Below, in pieces: positions 9,850 to 21,359 of a stretch of DNA of 64,000 nucleotides (its first letter is position 1; every line of letters starts with the position of its first letter). The notes under the pieces are model-generated. The model was given only the letters and a program-made list of their open reading frames with translations, made no database searches and was not told where the DNA came from. The stretch spans positions 1,721,501 to 1,785,500 of the forward strand of contig SPDT01000013.1 of the NCBI GenBank assembly GCA_008477525.1, written 5' to 3'. This DNA comes from Hypomyces perniciosus. Lineage: Eukaryota > Ascomycota > Sordariomycetes > Hypocreales > Hypocreaceae. The position numbers and the translations under genes were made by a program.

Positions 9850-12201
9850 ATGGATGGTTCTTCACACCCATCGTTCTTCCCCTTCAGCGCCAAAGCTACC
9901 GCGGCAGACTATTCCTCCGAAGACTCTGAATCCGAAGACGAGCGTCATGTCCCTGGTCTAGATGCTGAAGACAACGACTTTGGCGATTTCAACCCCCGCA
10001 AGCGACGTCGCATCGGTGGAAATAATAAAGAAAAAGCTGCTTTAGGGATATTCGGCTCCGACAGCGAGGATGACAAGCCAGGCTCGCGCTGGAAGAGGAA
10101 GACTTTGAGGAGCAAGGGCGTGAGCTTCGTGTCAACGACTACGGCGAATGAGAAGAAGGAAGAAGATGACGAATCCGAGGGTGAGCGGCTCACGCTTGGA
10201 AACGGGCGCAAGAGCGAGGACGAAGAAGACAGCGACGACGAGGATGATGACAAACCGGCAGGACTGGGGCTCGGGAATGCGGCCATGGGACTACGATTCG
10301 AAACCAGTTCGACAGCTCGCGAGAAAAGCGCATCGCAAGACGCCCCCCCACAGCCATCATTTAAGACCATGTTCAACAGCGGTGGCGTCCTTGGCAACGG
10401 GTTCGTCCCGTCATCAGCAAAAGACCCCGTGTTGAAGGAACCACAAAATGGAAACGTGACGCCACGTAACAGGCCCCAGCCAAGTGCCTTTGGTGCGAAA
10501 GGGAAAATCAACGCCAAGTCGTTTGGCGCTCGGATGATGGCAAAGATGGGCTACGTAGAGGGCAAGGGTTTGGGCAAGGATGGCCAAGGACGAAACCTCA
10601 TTGTCGATGCGAATCTTCGGCCTCAAGGTGTTGGTCTGGGTGCTGTGAAAGAAAAATCGGAGCAAGAACGCCAAGAAGAAAAGAGACAAGCCAAGTTACG
10701 AGGGGAGGTGGTCGTCGATTCTGACGAGGAGGAGGAGAAGAAACGGAAGAAGGCTAAGAGGAAGTCTCTTGGCAATGCATACAGTAGTGCTGGCAGCACT
10801 CCTATGAGGCAAAAGACCAGATTTCTAACAGCCGAGGAGATCAAGAAGACAGCGCCAGGTCTGAACATCCCGGATGCCTTCGCCCCTATTCTCGATATGA
10901 CTGGTCCCGGGGGCAGGTTGCTCACCTCTACCAGTGGAATCATGACGCCTACATCTGGTGTGGCTGAGCCAAGTGAAGTTGTCGAGGCTAGAAAGCTAGC
11001 AAAGAGAGCACAGGCAGATCTGCTAGCATTCTCGGAAGAGTGGAGGAACCTCGAGGGACGGAAAACCTGGGTGAACCTAGAGCTGAAGCAGAGGGAGCAG
11101 GAAATGGAGGACTTGCGGTCCGATTTCGAGAGGCTCCAGACTTTTGCGAACCTGGCCACAGAGCAACTGGTCTCCGCAACCGAGTGGGACCAGGTCATCA
11201 GTTGTCTTCAAACAGCAGCTGGCCTCGGTTCTACAAATGCTGCTGTTGCAGATATCGCTGTTGCAGCCATCCATCCATTTCTACGGAATTCCGATTGGGA
11301 CCCGATGACGGAACCCTCCCGGTTTACGTCGGATTTGAGTAAACTGTCTGGACTGTTGATGGAGTCTGGGAACGAACATCGGGCCGTTGGCAAATGGGAC
11401 TCTTCTGCGGCCAATGAGGAGGGTGTATATCGAGCGCACCACAAGGCGACTACGGCTTACGAGACTATGATGTATAAGAACTGGCTGCCGCAGGTACTGA
11501 CTGCAGTCCGTTCATGGGATCCATTGAATCCTGCGCCGATGCTGAGCATCATGGAAAGCTGGAAGGATCTTCTACCACCATTCGTCCGAGCTCAGCTAAT
11601 GGACAATATCGCTCGAAAACTGGACACGGCAGTGTCAGATTGGAACCCGAAGAAGAAGCGGCAAAGCCATCACCTGCCGCACACATGGCTGTTCCCTTGG
11701 TTACAGTACCTGCCCCCATATCACCTCGACCCGAGCGGCACAGGTTTGGTGGCCGATGTGAAGAGAAAGTTTAGGCATCTCATTGATGCTTGGGAGTTTG
11801 AGAGAGGCGTTGTCCCTGGTCTAACGCAATGGAAGGACGTCCTCGGCGACCAATGGCGACCACTCATCATGTCCCATGTCCTGCCCTCGATGGGCAAGTA
11901 TCTGCGTGCCAACTTTCGCGTTGACCCAGCCGACCAGGAGCCCTATCTCCCCATTTTGGTGGGAATTCTCAAGTGGAACCATGTGCTTGGCAACAGGATC
12001 CTGGCGGAGGTTCTAGTACAGGACATGTTCCCCATGTGGAGTGGCAAGCTGCAAGAATGGCTTGCGTTGGATGAGGCAGACCTCGGGGAGGTGGCGGACT
12101 GGTACACTTGGTGGAGAGGTGTGCTGCTGAAGGACATGGCGGAGACGAAGGCTGTTAGAATGGAGCTGGACAAGGGGCTGCGACTTGTAAATATGGTATG
12201 A
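9850..12201 (+). CDS. G-patch splicing factor, TFIP11/Ntr1 family
   Basis: A single exon encodes 783 residues. The acidic Ser/Asp/Glu-rich N-terminus is the TIP_N-type region. A G-patch follows at about residues 223-268 (FGARMMAKMGYVEGKGLGKD, then GLG further on), with the usual glycine spacing. From about 375 onward lies the GCFC domain, with an early coiled coil (EEWRNLEGRKTWVNLELKQR) and late tryptophan-rich blocks such as TWLFPWLQYLPPY and WKDVLGDQWRPLI. TFIP11/Ntr1 proteins recruit and activate the DEAH helicase Prp43/DHX15 through the G-patch, to release the intron lariat and disassemble the spliceosome in the nucleus. Length matches human TFIP11 (837) and fungal relatives. Lack of introns in a gene this long is common in the group. 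The ATG at 9850 opens the acidic region directly. Confidence 0.92.
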   Translation: MDGSSHPSFFPFSAKATAADYSSEDSESEDERHVPGLDAEDNDFGDFNPRKRRRIGGNNKEKAALGIFGSDSEDDKPGSRWKRKTLRSKGVSFVSTTTANEKKEEDDESEGERLTLGNGRKSEDEEDSDDEDDDKPAGLGLGNAAMGLRFETSSTAREKSASQDAPPQPSFKTMFNSGGVLGNGFVPSSAKDPVLKEPQNGNVTPRNRPQPSAFGAKGKINAKSFGARMMAKMGYVEGKGLGKDGQGRNLIVDANLRPQGVGLGAVKEKSEQERQEEKRQAKLRGEVVVDSDEEEEKKRKKAKRKSLGNAYSSAGSTPMRQKTRFLTAEEIKKTAPGLNIPDAFAPILDMTGPGGRLLTSTSGIMTPTSGVAEPSEVVEARKLAKRAQADLLAFSEEWRNLEGRKTWVNLELKQREQEMEDLRSDFERLQTFANLATEQLVSATEWDQVISCLQTAAGLGSTNAAVADIAVAAIHPFLRNSDWDPMTEPSRFTSDLSKLSGLLMESGNEHRAVGKWDSSAANEEGVYRAHHKATTAYETMMYKNWLPQVLTAVRSWDPLNPAPMLSIMESWKDLLPPFVRAQLMDNIARKLDTAVSDWNPKKKRQSHHLPHTWLFPWLQYLPPYHLDPSGTGLVADVKRKFRHLIDAWEFERGVVPGLTQWKDVLGDQWRPLIMSHVLPSMGKYLRANFRVDPADQEPYLPILVGILKWNHVLGNRILAEVLVQDMFPMWSGKLQEWLALDEADLGEVADWYTWWRGVLLKDMAETKAVRMELDKGLRLVNMV

Positions 12202-13547
12202 GAGGGATGGCGTACTTCGTATACTACTACTACTCCATGTTTCACGTGGGCCTTTGGCCTGATAATCAACCCCCTGGCAGAAGTCGGTCTCGTTAAAGCA
12301 AGACCCTGGACTTGGCATATGTATGTCCTCTCAGGGTCTCTGCTGGGGTCAGGGAGGCTGCTTGGCACTAAACAAGGAAGGGCTGGATGACAGACAGGGC
12401 ATCAAGTGCTGATGATACTACTCTATTACTCCGTACTCCGTACTCGTACGCCTGGATCTATTTGTGCTATCAGATCCATGGCCCGTAATTACTCATATGT
12501 AGGTATTCGTAGATATGTACTGCTTGCTACACATGGCCAGCAGCATGCATGGGATGGTTATTGAAGATGGACATCATCTGCCCCAGGTGGCTTAGTGCCT
12601 AGGTACTCGTAGGTACGGAGTACAGTTACAGGCATGTTCAGTGTCACAACCGCCAGCCCCTCCCGCTGTATTCACGGGCCAGGCGCCCGCTGTTTCGGGA
12701 ATCAAGAGCCTGCTGACATCACTACCATCACTGTCGCGGCCCTGACTAACTCTCCTGTCCTGTCTTGTCTTGTCCTGGACTTGGACCCGACTCTCTCTCA
12801 CTGACTGGCATTTCGCTTCTTCAACCGACTCGACTAAAAGCTGCCACCGCCGATTGGGCCTGACAACGGCCAGGGCGTCGAATCGACGGAAGAGGATTCC
12901 ATTTCTATTTCTATTTCCATCAGAAGACGATACCATACGGTACAATACGATACTCACTCACGTCTTTGTGCAGTGCATTATCCCGTTTTCCGGCATCGGA
13001 TCTTCTCTCTTTCTTTCTCTCTTTCTTTCTGTCTTTCTGCTGGAGATAGATAAGATTAGCCAACCCTCTTTATCACAACAATCAAATCAATCCCGCCTCC
13101 CCCCACATCCAACCCAACAGCAGCCCTCCTCCGCAAAGCACGGCACAGCAGGACACAGCAAAGCAGAAGCAGAAGCAGACGCAGAGGCAAAAGGCAGCGC
13201 AGAGCCTCAAAAGGCGAAAAAAACAGGGCTCTTCCTGCAGTGCCCGCGCGTCCTCCGATTCGTCGTCGTCTGGCCCCTCCCGATACCCTCGTCCCTTGTC
13301 CCTCGTCGCCCGAATCGAATCGCCTTGTCGCTTCGCTGGCCTGGTGCCCGGATGCCCGACTGTCTCTGACCTCTGACTCGCCCCGAACCCCTCGCTCCAG
13401 CAAGGCGCTCCATCAGGGCTGCTCATGACCCAGCCGCTCGCATCTCGCACCTGAGCACATCGTCATCCGTACAGCCTCTTCGCCCGCCCTCTGCAACTCA
13501 CCGCCGGCGCTGTCCCTCGCCTGGCGCCGTGGCATACTCCCGCCACC
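12202..13547. other. Intergenic region and long pyrimidine-rich leader of the SAPS gene
   Basis: The first half carries several chained copies of the TACTCCGTAC-type motif (12425-12450 and 12602-12625). The second half is strongly C/T-rich (about 12990-13060) and then C/A-rich up to the SAPS ATG, the usual look of a fungal core promoter with a long 5' untranslated leader. Open frames here are low-complexity and not credible genes. Confidence 0.55.
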
Positions 13548-16500
13548 ATGTTCTGGCGATATGGCGGCTACGCCAACATCTCCACCATCGACACTATCCT
13601 TGACAAGCCCGACTTCACCCTCGAGGAGCTGCTCGAAGAGGCCGACTTAATCCAGGAGCTCAAGCAGCACAACGCCAAGCTCATCGAGTATCTGCGCGAA
13701 GATAAGGTGCTTGAGAGGCTGCTTGAGTACGTCGTCGCCCCGAAGCTCGAGGCCGTCGAATCCCTCGAGGAGCCCGCCGAAGACGAGTACAAGGGCAAGG
13801 TCCGACTGCTGCCCTTCTCCCGCCCCCGCGCATCGTCGCGCACCACCGATACCGCCGACGGCAGCGATGAGCAGGAGAAGAAGCGCAACCGCTATGCCCT
13901 CGTCGCCTGCGAGGTGCTGAGCTCCGACACGTGGTCGATATACGAGGCCCTCATCGAGAACCGCCAGCTGGTCCGTGACTTTTGGAACTTCCTCTCCCGT
14001 CCCGCGCCGCTGGATCCCCTGCAGGCGAGCTATTTCACAAAGGTCAATGAGTCGCTGTTTGAGAAGAAGACGGAGGAGATGATGGAGTTGCTCTGGTCAT
14101 TGCCTAATGTGATCCCCGATCTGCTCAAGCATGTCGAGTGTCCTATGGTGATGGACCTGCTGCTCAAGATCATTGCTCTGGACCGCAATGAGGGTGGCCA
14201 AGGTGTAGTCGAGGTTTGTCTCCCATCTACATCCACACCCACGTTCTGGCCACGTATCTTCTAACATTCATTTTCTCTTCTCTTAGTGGCTATTCTCCAA
14301 AGACATCATCCCGACGTTACTCTCTTTCCTCAGCCCCGAGCACAGCTGGGTCGTACAGACCGCCGCTGGCGACTTCCTCAAAGCCATCATCACCATCTCT
14401 GCTAACGCTTCCCAAAACGAGCAACAATGCATCGGCCCCAATGAGCTCACCCGCCAACTGGTCTCTCAGCCATGCGTCGAGCAGCTGATCGAGTACATGC
14501 TCGGTGGCGGCAACCCTCTAACCGTTGGCGTTGGCATCGTAATTGAGGTGATTCGAAAGAACAACTCAGACTACGACCCAGACGTTGGCACAGAGGCCAA
14601 CGCCATTCCCTCCAGTCGTGATCCGATCTACCTGGGTACGCTGCTGCGTCTCTTTGCCCAAAACGTACCCAAGTTCATGAACTTGATCATGAATGGGCCG
14701 GCACGGAAGCAGGGCCTCGATTCGACTTTTGGAGAAAAGCTTGAACCCCTGGGCTTCGACCGATTCAAGACCTGCGAGCTGATGGCCGAACTCCTGCACT
14801 GCAGTAACATGGGTTTGCTCAACGAGGTCGGCTCAGAGCAGCTGATTGCAGCGCGAGACTCAGAGCGTCAACGCCTACGATCTGAGGGCAAACTTAGCCC
14901 TCGGGATGACGACGCTTCGGCCGACGGCTTGACAATGCACATCACACATTCGTCCCACGATGAGGGCCGCCGTCTGGAAGTCACCAATGCCGATGATGAC
15001 GGCTTTGAAGAGGTGGAGCCGACCAATGATCTGAGCGAAGATACCTCTCACGAGTTCATCAAGGCTGAGGATGACATCGCTTTGCCGCCCAACCCATCTT
15101 CGCTCCTCGAAAAGGATGAGGACGAGTTTGTGGAGGAGCCGCTTAGCTCGCCTAGGTTGACGGTCAGCGTCGACAAGCTCAACGAGCAGCACTTTGAGGA
15201 GCCTGATCTTGTGGTTGCTCCGCTCTCGCCGACTAAACTGAGACCTGAGACTCCATTGGCCGAGAAGACCACCGCTCAGGAGTCTAATGAGGCGAAGCCT
15301 ACCTCGGAAGAGGTGAAGTCCATATTTGACTGTTCTAAGGTTGTCTTGGAACCGCCCAAGACTGAGGCCTCTGAGACGACTCAGACTATAGTTTCTGAGC
15401 CGTCAAAGGCCGAAACTCCCTTGTCGGCCAAGGCGGAATCATCTGAGCCAGTCAAGACAGCTGACACTTCCAAGGACGAACCGGCCCCTGTCTCAACCAC
15501 ATCCAGTTCCTCTCACCTCGAGGTTAAGATTGGAGTAGAAGAAATAGCTCTTGATGAGATGGGCCTATCCCCTCATCCGGAAGACACACCTGCCCCTCTA
15601 TTTTCCGCACCTTTTGCCCCCGACTCAGGAGTTCAGCACCCGCCACAGGCCGTGCTTAAGGCTCTGGCCAAAGCAAGTCCAACCAGTGCAGCTGAGGCAA
15701 ACCCCGAACAGGCTGCAAACGAGTCTTCGCAGCAAGTCGACGAATCCACGGCAACCGCAGGTGGGACAGTGGAGCCTGTTGTAGGGGACTACTTGAAAAT
15801 GCAGTTTGTTGAGCATCGTGTTGTCCCGGCAATACTGGTAGGTTGAACACCAAGCTTTCGTTTTCCTCTTGCTAACACTAGACAGTCCTTTTTCTTTTCA
15901 TACCCTTGGAACAACTTCCTTCATAATGTCGTGTATGATATTGTACAGCAAGTGTTCAATGGTCCTATGGACCGCGGCTACAACCCAACCCTCGCCGTGT
16001 CTCTGTTTGAAGCGGCCGATGTCACAACCGCCATTATCAACGGCCAGCGTGCCAGTGACGAATCCCAAGCCAAGACCAAGACTCGTATGGGATACATGGG
16101 CCATCTGACACTCATTACCGAGGAAGTTGTTAAGTTCACTGAGCGCCATCCCCCGGAGCTTCTGTCAGAAATGGTTCTTGACAAGGTCATGAGTCAGGAT
16201 TGGATCAACTACGTCGAGGGTGCCCTGGCCGAGACTAGGGAAAGGGACAACGCTATTCTTGGAGGCGTTCGGCCAGAGGTAGCGCTGGGACACCGAGGAA
16301 GCATTGGTGGGAACGGACTTGGCGGTATTGGCCTGTCCAGCCTTGGAGGCAACTCTTCAGGGGGCTCCAGCGCCTTGGCAGAGGCTGGTCTGAACGGGGG
16401 GATCGAGCTGAACGAGAACGGAGGCAACGGCATTGGCCCCTTTGCGATAAATGCGGGGACTTTGATGTCTGGATTCGGAAGTAGTAGCGACGAAGAGGAC

Positions 16501-17903
16501 GAAGAAGGCGATGGAGACGAGGAGGATGTGAATTCTGAGGTGAGTTTCGATTCTTCTGAAGAGCGTGGCGCAGAGTCTCCCGAGGCGACCATGAGTATGG
16601 CGTACTCACCGGAGGACGTTATCATGGTGTCTCCCGAACCCATTAGGTCGGATTCCCCGGATGCAATTCCCGGCTTGGACACCAATATGGACATAGGTCC
16701 ACCAGGACATGATACCACGATGGACGAGCATTCATGGGGTCGGAGGCGGGAAGTACATGACGTTCAAGGACAAAAGAAGACGGTAGATTTGCCTTAGGAA
16801 GGGGATCTCAGAGACGATGACAGCCAGCTTCACAACGACAACACAGATATGGACTGTGCGCCAGGAACCTCCAGTCCGGACGTTGAGGAGCTGGAGACAT
16901 TCGACAGCATTGAACTTGAATACCTCACAAAGCTACTTGCACAGGCGAGGATGTGAGACGGCTTGATGGGTATGATGGCAATGTGGGATATGATGTACTT
17001 GCTCCTCCTGTCGGAGTGATAATCTTTGTGGATAGCAATGCGCGATGAGACGGGGGATATGAATATGGAAGAGCTTTGCCCAAGGGATGATATACATCAG
17101 GAGGGCCTTGTTACGATGCCGACCTCCGGGATTCTCTGTCACTGCCAGCGCTCATTTCTTCGCGTCTACTCTACCCTTCTGAGACTCAAATGCTGATATT
17201 GTCAAATTAGTTCCGCTCCTACACTGACCCGCTCAACCAGGGATCGATGGCACCGCCATCAATTCCCCCGCCTCCGCCTCCACCACCTCCCTTGAACATT
17301 CCTCCTTCGCGAGCCAGGTTGCAGCTAGCAGCGCGGTTGGCGATGCACCAAAAGAACAACCAGCTTGCACAAGCCTCATCAGCTACGCTTCATGACGACA
17401 ATGATGATGAGGACGATAACCTCGAGGACCCGTTTGGTGACGGAGAGGAGGACATTGAAGACGATTTGGATGATGAAAATAATCTCGGTCGCGGATCATG
17501 GTGGAGAGGCGTGGTAGGGAGACGAGGTGGTGCCGAGGAAGATGACTCGGATGACGATGAAGAGTTTGGAGATTTCGCTATGGCGGAGGACGAGAAGGGT
17601 GCAGATGAGGAAGCTGGGAACCCCGTGCTGCTGAAGCCTCTGCCGGTGCATCCGGCGAGCCAGAGCAGTAGGGGCTTGAGTGGCCTATGGCCGTTCGGGT
17701 CAAGAAACGACAAGGAGAGGAAGTCTGATGGCGAGAAAGAGGGCAGAAATGATGTTATTGTGCCGATTCTGGGCGAGAAGAGTGAAGGGAATGATAAGTT
17801 GGCGGTGGAAGTGAAGGAAGCCCAGCGGAGGACGAGCATCGAGGATGACGAGGAGGCGGACGTGGGGACGGAATTTGGAGCTGGGGATATTTCGAGGGAT
17901 TAG
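13548..17903 (+). CDS. SAPS-family regulatory subunit of Sit4/PP6 phosphatase (tail interrupted)
   Basis: Exons 13548-14213, 14287-15837 and 15886 onward are joined by phase-0 introns of 73 and 48 bp. The start MFWRYGGYANISTIDTILDK is the classic SAPS opening. The helical repeat domain continues through VLERLLEYVV, WNFLSRPAPLDPLQASYF and WLFSKDIIPTLLSFL, ending near HNVVYDIVQQVFNGPMDRGY and the helices after it. These proteins bind the catalytic subunit of Sit4/PP6 and direct its substrate choice in nutrient signalling and the cell cycle. A disordered acidic region splits the helical part (about 15000-15780). After 16250 the tail is Gly/Ser- and acid-rich and meets an in-frame TAG at 16795-16797. 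Downstream, 17211-17903 reads as a proline-led acidic tail (FRSYTDPLNQGS, nine prolines, LQLAARLAMHQKN, LSGLWPFGS). A phase-0 splice from 16783 to 17210 would restore one 1,268-residue protein; without it the product is 1,042 residues. Family identity is firm; the tail structure is unresolved. Confidence 0.85.
16783..17210 (+). other. Disrupted coding-like stretch in the SAPS gene: pseudo-exon or 428 bp intron
   Basis: Past the in-frame TAG at 16795-16797, the same frame stays open and protein-like to 16953, ending IELEYLTKLLAQA. It then stops, but shifting frame at about 16947 gives EDVRRLDGYDGNVGYDVLAP, followed after more stops (about 17046, 17088 and 17208) by GGYEYGRALPKG. That second frame is the same as the downstream tail beginning at 17211. 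Such a mosaic is what a once-coding segment looks like after one base loss and several point changes. The segment is also bounded by a possible donor, ACG|GTAGAT at 16783, and an acceptor, AAATTAG at 17210, both phase 0. Confidence 0.6.
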
Positions 17904-19897
17904 ATAGACGGGGAATATCGGCGTGTGTGCGTTGGGCAAGGGAGCGGTGTTGAATACACGGGGAGGAAAGGGAATCATATTGTACGGTGCTTGAGATGGT
18001 TTCTGGAATGGAATGGGATGAAATGGGATAATTGGGTCCTGTCGCATGCCACACTATATTATATACGATAGCAAAGGTGATTGTGTACGTTTACGAGGTC
18101 AAGAATTCTGGTCCTGTTTTGATTAGGGAATTTCGGTATGTTGTTGTAGATTAGTTATTGGGTTCTTTATACAGGGAATGAGATCTGTGTCCATGTATGA
18201 AGCTGGGGTTGACTGGTGATGTCGTTGTATATTTTGCTACGTTATCTGAGAAATAAGCACTATTGATACTATTTATTTATTTATTTATGGAAGTCCGAGA
18301 ATAGCATCATTGGATCAGCAGACGTTGCAATCTTTATATTTAACTGCTGGTTGATTCCCGAAGATTCCCGAAGGTCCACACCAACATGCAGTATTCGTAT
18401 AGAAAACAGCCGCACCCCTCCTAAGCATCGCAAGTCACATGAAGATGTCCTCTGTTTCTTCTGTTAAACTACGGAATACACTATTGTACATACGCAACTA
18501 AGGATATCGTTGCTTTTTTGTATCATCCTTACTTAGGAGTATGCTGAGTCTCGCTGTTGAGATGATTACAAGGATAGCGTATGCGCTGCTTTTGGCAGTC
18601 TATGTGGGCATTTACTTGCGAGTTGAGTCTGCTCACTTTCTCTCACTCTGGAGTGGTTCTGCTCACGCAGGGGTTGTTGTAGATAGTGGCGTGGAAGAAA
18701 CAGCCACCCATACACAGGGACATTGAGCCGTTGAGTGATGCCGATGGCCCATCAAGGCAGTTGAATGAACATGGCTAGCGAAGGAGGAACGTGTTCAAAG
18801 CATCCTGCAGCGTTCAGGACATGATGCTATCACTTGGACGACTACCATCGTGCCCCTATACTCCTCCGACTTGACAATCTCTTCACCATGGACGGCGGCT
18901 TTGGAGGCGGAGTGAGCGGTTGTTGGTGAGGGAGAATAGATCATTTGTATGGACATTTTCGAAGGTTTGATCTTCCTCGGACTCTGTGTTTGTCGAGCCC
19001 ATGATGAATTAATATGTAATTCCAAGCTTAGAACGGAGAGACTATGTTTGCAACATCAATGGTGGACTTGAGATGATATACCATTCACCACACAAGCCTC
19101 GCTCAACAGGACCAACCAAGACATTCCCATCATGCACTATTCATCCTTTCGATCCAGGCATCAGCATTGATCCTCCGGAGCCGGACACTTCCCATCTCTT
19201 CTTTACAGTCACCAATATTAAGGTACTCCACGATACCACCTATACCTCACTATACTTTTCTTCTTCCACAACCAGCATGTCGGCCTACTTTCCAATGATC
19301 TAAAGACTGACTCTCGGAGTCCCTTCTCGTGATCTTGTGACCATACACATTGACCCATATTGACAATAGACGCTGGCGGAGGAGGCGGAGGAGGCGGCCC
19401 GCCTGTAGGGTCCACCAAATGTGGGGGAGTTTGTTTCTGGTAAGTCAGGCGGGCCGCCTCCGCCTCCGCACTCTGCTGCATGTAAGTCCATGCAGAATTA
19501 TATTTCCATTACTCCATCAAAAATGTCCCTTTTCTCCTTCTTCAAGCTACTGCCTGATTTGTAGGACCGAATGCGGCCTCTCAGCTTCTTCTGCCGCACG
19601 AATCACGGGTATTTGTGGAAGAAATGCAGCCGCGAAGTCGGGCCGCTGATCGGGTCATGATGCGTGCCCAGACTTGGGGGGAGTCGGATGAGGAGAAATG
19701 CGGGCAATGCGTATGATACGGAGTAATAGATAGAGGCGTTGGACTGAAAGTGCTCCCAAATGTGGGTATTTATGGAACAGCATCAGGTAATATATCAAGA
19801 CCTTGCTTCGTCCTCCTCACTTGTCGACCAGAGAAAGCATCTTGAACCATCACACTCCAACAGGCTTATAAAGCTCTGAAAGAAACTGCCCGCAATC
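17904..19897. other. Intergenic region, about 2 kb
   Basis: It begins with the 3' flank of the SAPS gene, with a short TTTA tandem at about 18270-18288. The middle shows no gene. At 19073-19303 there is a short open frame that I cannot assign. The only distinctive structure is the GC-rich inverted repeat near 19.4 kb, listed separately. The last 200 bp are the transaldolase promoter. Confidence 0.5.
19390..19461. repeat. GC-rich inverted repeat, 16 bp perfect arms, 40-base loop
   Basis: The arm GGAGGCGGCCCGCCTG at 19390-19405 is matched by its exact reverse complement at 19446-19461. The pairing continues outward imperfectly into GGCGGA repeats. It sits in otherwise AT-leaning intergenic DNA, 440 bp upstream of the transaldolase ATG. 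Confidence 0.8.
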
Positions 19898-21298
19898 ATG
19901 GCTACTCGCTCTATGCTCGATCGTCTCGAAGACCTTTGCAACGTTGACGTCGACGACGCCAACACAGAAGTTATCAAGAGCGTCCCATTTACACCTCACA
20001 ACCGTACGTTTACAACAACACGACGCAACACTCACTATCTTCTCATCCCATGAAGGAACCGTGGCTAACTTGAAGCAGAGACTTCTAACCAAGCCATCAT
20101 CACAAACGAACTCCTCAACGATGCCTCCCTCTTAAAAGACCTGGTCCAAAAATACGGCACCCAAGGCTGGGAGCGCGTCTACGACCAAGCCGTCAGTCAC
20201 CCTGAATATATATATATATATATATATATACTTACCTCCTCCAGGCCGTCCACCTCTGCGCCCGCAACGTCCCCTACATCTCCGGCCGCGTCCTCGTGCA
20301 AACCTCGCTTCGCCACCTCTCCTCCCCAGACGCCATCCTCTCCCAATGCCGCTCTTTCGCACAGTCCTTCTCCGAAGCCGGAATCCAGCGCGACCGCTTC
20401 GCCATCAAACTGCCCTTCTCAGGGGCCGCTGCCTCCGCGGCAAAGGTGCTCAACGCAGAGGGCATACGAACCCTTGCGACGTCTGTGTTTTCTCTGGAGC
20501 AGGCCATTGCGGCGAGCCAGGCGAATTGCCTCTTCATTAGTCCGTACTATAACGGTAAGTCGTTGGGCTGTCTCGATTCCACTCCAGGCGAAAGTAACAA
20601 GCAATAGAAATTGCGGCGCATTTGGATCCATCCTTGCGTGTCGACTATCAAGATCCGGCTCTGGAGGTGCGTAGTACACCACTCTTGTACGGCTTAGAAG
20701 CTCAACCTGCTAATCCTTGAAAGCAGCATCCAATGTCCCCCCGGATCATCCACATGCTCGAGGCCTTCGCCAGGGCCTACAAAGAAACCGGCAAAGAGCA
20801 GCCCATCATGGTCATCGCAAGGTAGTCTCCCCCCTCCCACATGAAGATATTTACCCTCTTGGAGAGCATCCTGCTAACTCTCTTCACATTAATAGCCACT
20901 TCACTCCCGCTGAGATCATGGCCATGGCTGAGCTTGGCTGCCCACACGTCACTGTCCCAGCCCACCTCATCAAGACTCTCATGGAGACACCGGATGTCCT
21001 ACCCCCCGTCGACGCGAGTCGGTATAAGACCAAGAATCGGTACGCCGAGTTCGCGACAGCCAAGCGGCTTACCAAACTGTCGAGCATCGATCCCCTCGCA
21101 GAGCCAAACTGGGACGGCAAGTTTGCCACCATGGAGACGGACTACGTGGCGGATGGAGGCGCGAAGCTGGATGAGTTTATTCAAAATGACCCGATCGCAA
21201 AAAAGAGGTTGAAGGATGTAGAGGTGTTTTTCTTGGGCATGGAAGACAAGGCAAAGATGGCCATTGAGAAAGAGATGGCTGCACAGGGCCTTATCTAG
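19898..21298 (+). CDS. Transaldolase-family enzyme
   Basis: Six exons are inferred: 19898-20003, 20079-20191, 20245-20554, 20608-20666, 20727-20821 and 20896-21298, giving 361 residues. All five introns are 53-75 bp; the donors include GTACGT, GTAAGT and GTGCGT, while the second (GTCAGT) is atypical and its intron carries a TA dinucleotide run. The fold is a TIM barrel. The Schiff-base lysine is Lys128 in DRFAIKLPFSG, at about the position of the catalytic lysine in bacterial TalB. Other blocks include SGRVLVQTSLRHLSS, LFISPYYN and the final barrel stretch ELGCPHVTVPAHLIKTLMET. Transaldolase moves a three-carbon dihydroxyacetone unit between sugar phosphates in the non-oxidative pentose phosphate pathway in the cytosol. 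The many introns and divergence suggest a paralogue beside the housekeeping enzyme, so its exact substrate is open. Its 3' end faces the Zn2Cys6 gene 61 bp away. Confidence 0.85.
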
Positions 21299-21359
21299 GC
21301 TGATTCAGGGACAGGGATATTGAAGAATCGAATGTATGAACATCCCACAACTATTAATA

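Noticed and set aside
16786..16797. A 15-base micro-intron (GTAG...TTAG) removing the SAPS stop
   Set aside because: Far below the minimum intron size seen in fungi (here at least 48 bp), although it would keep the frame.
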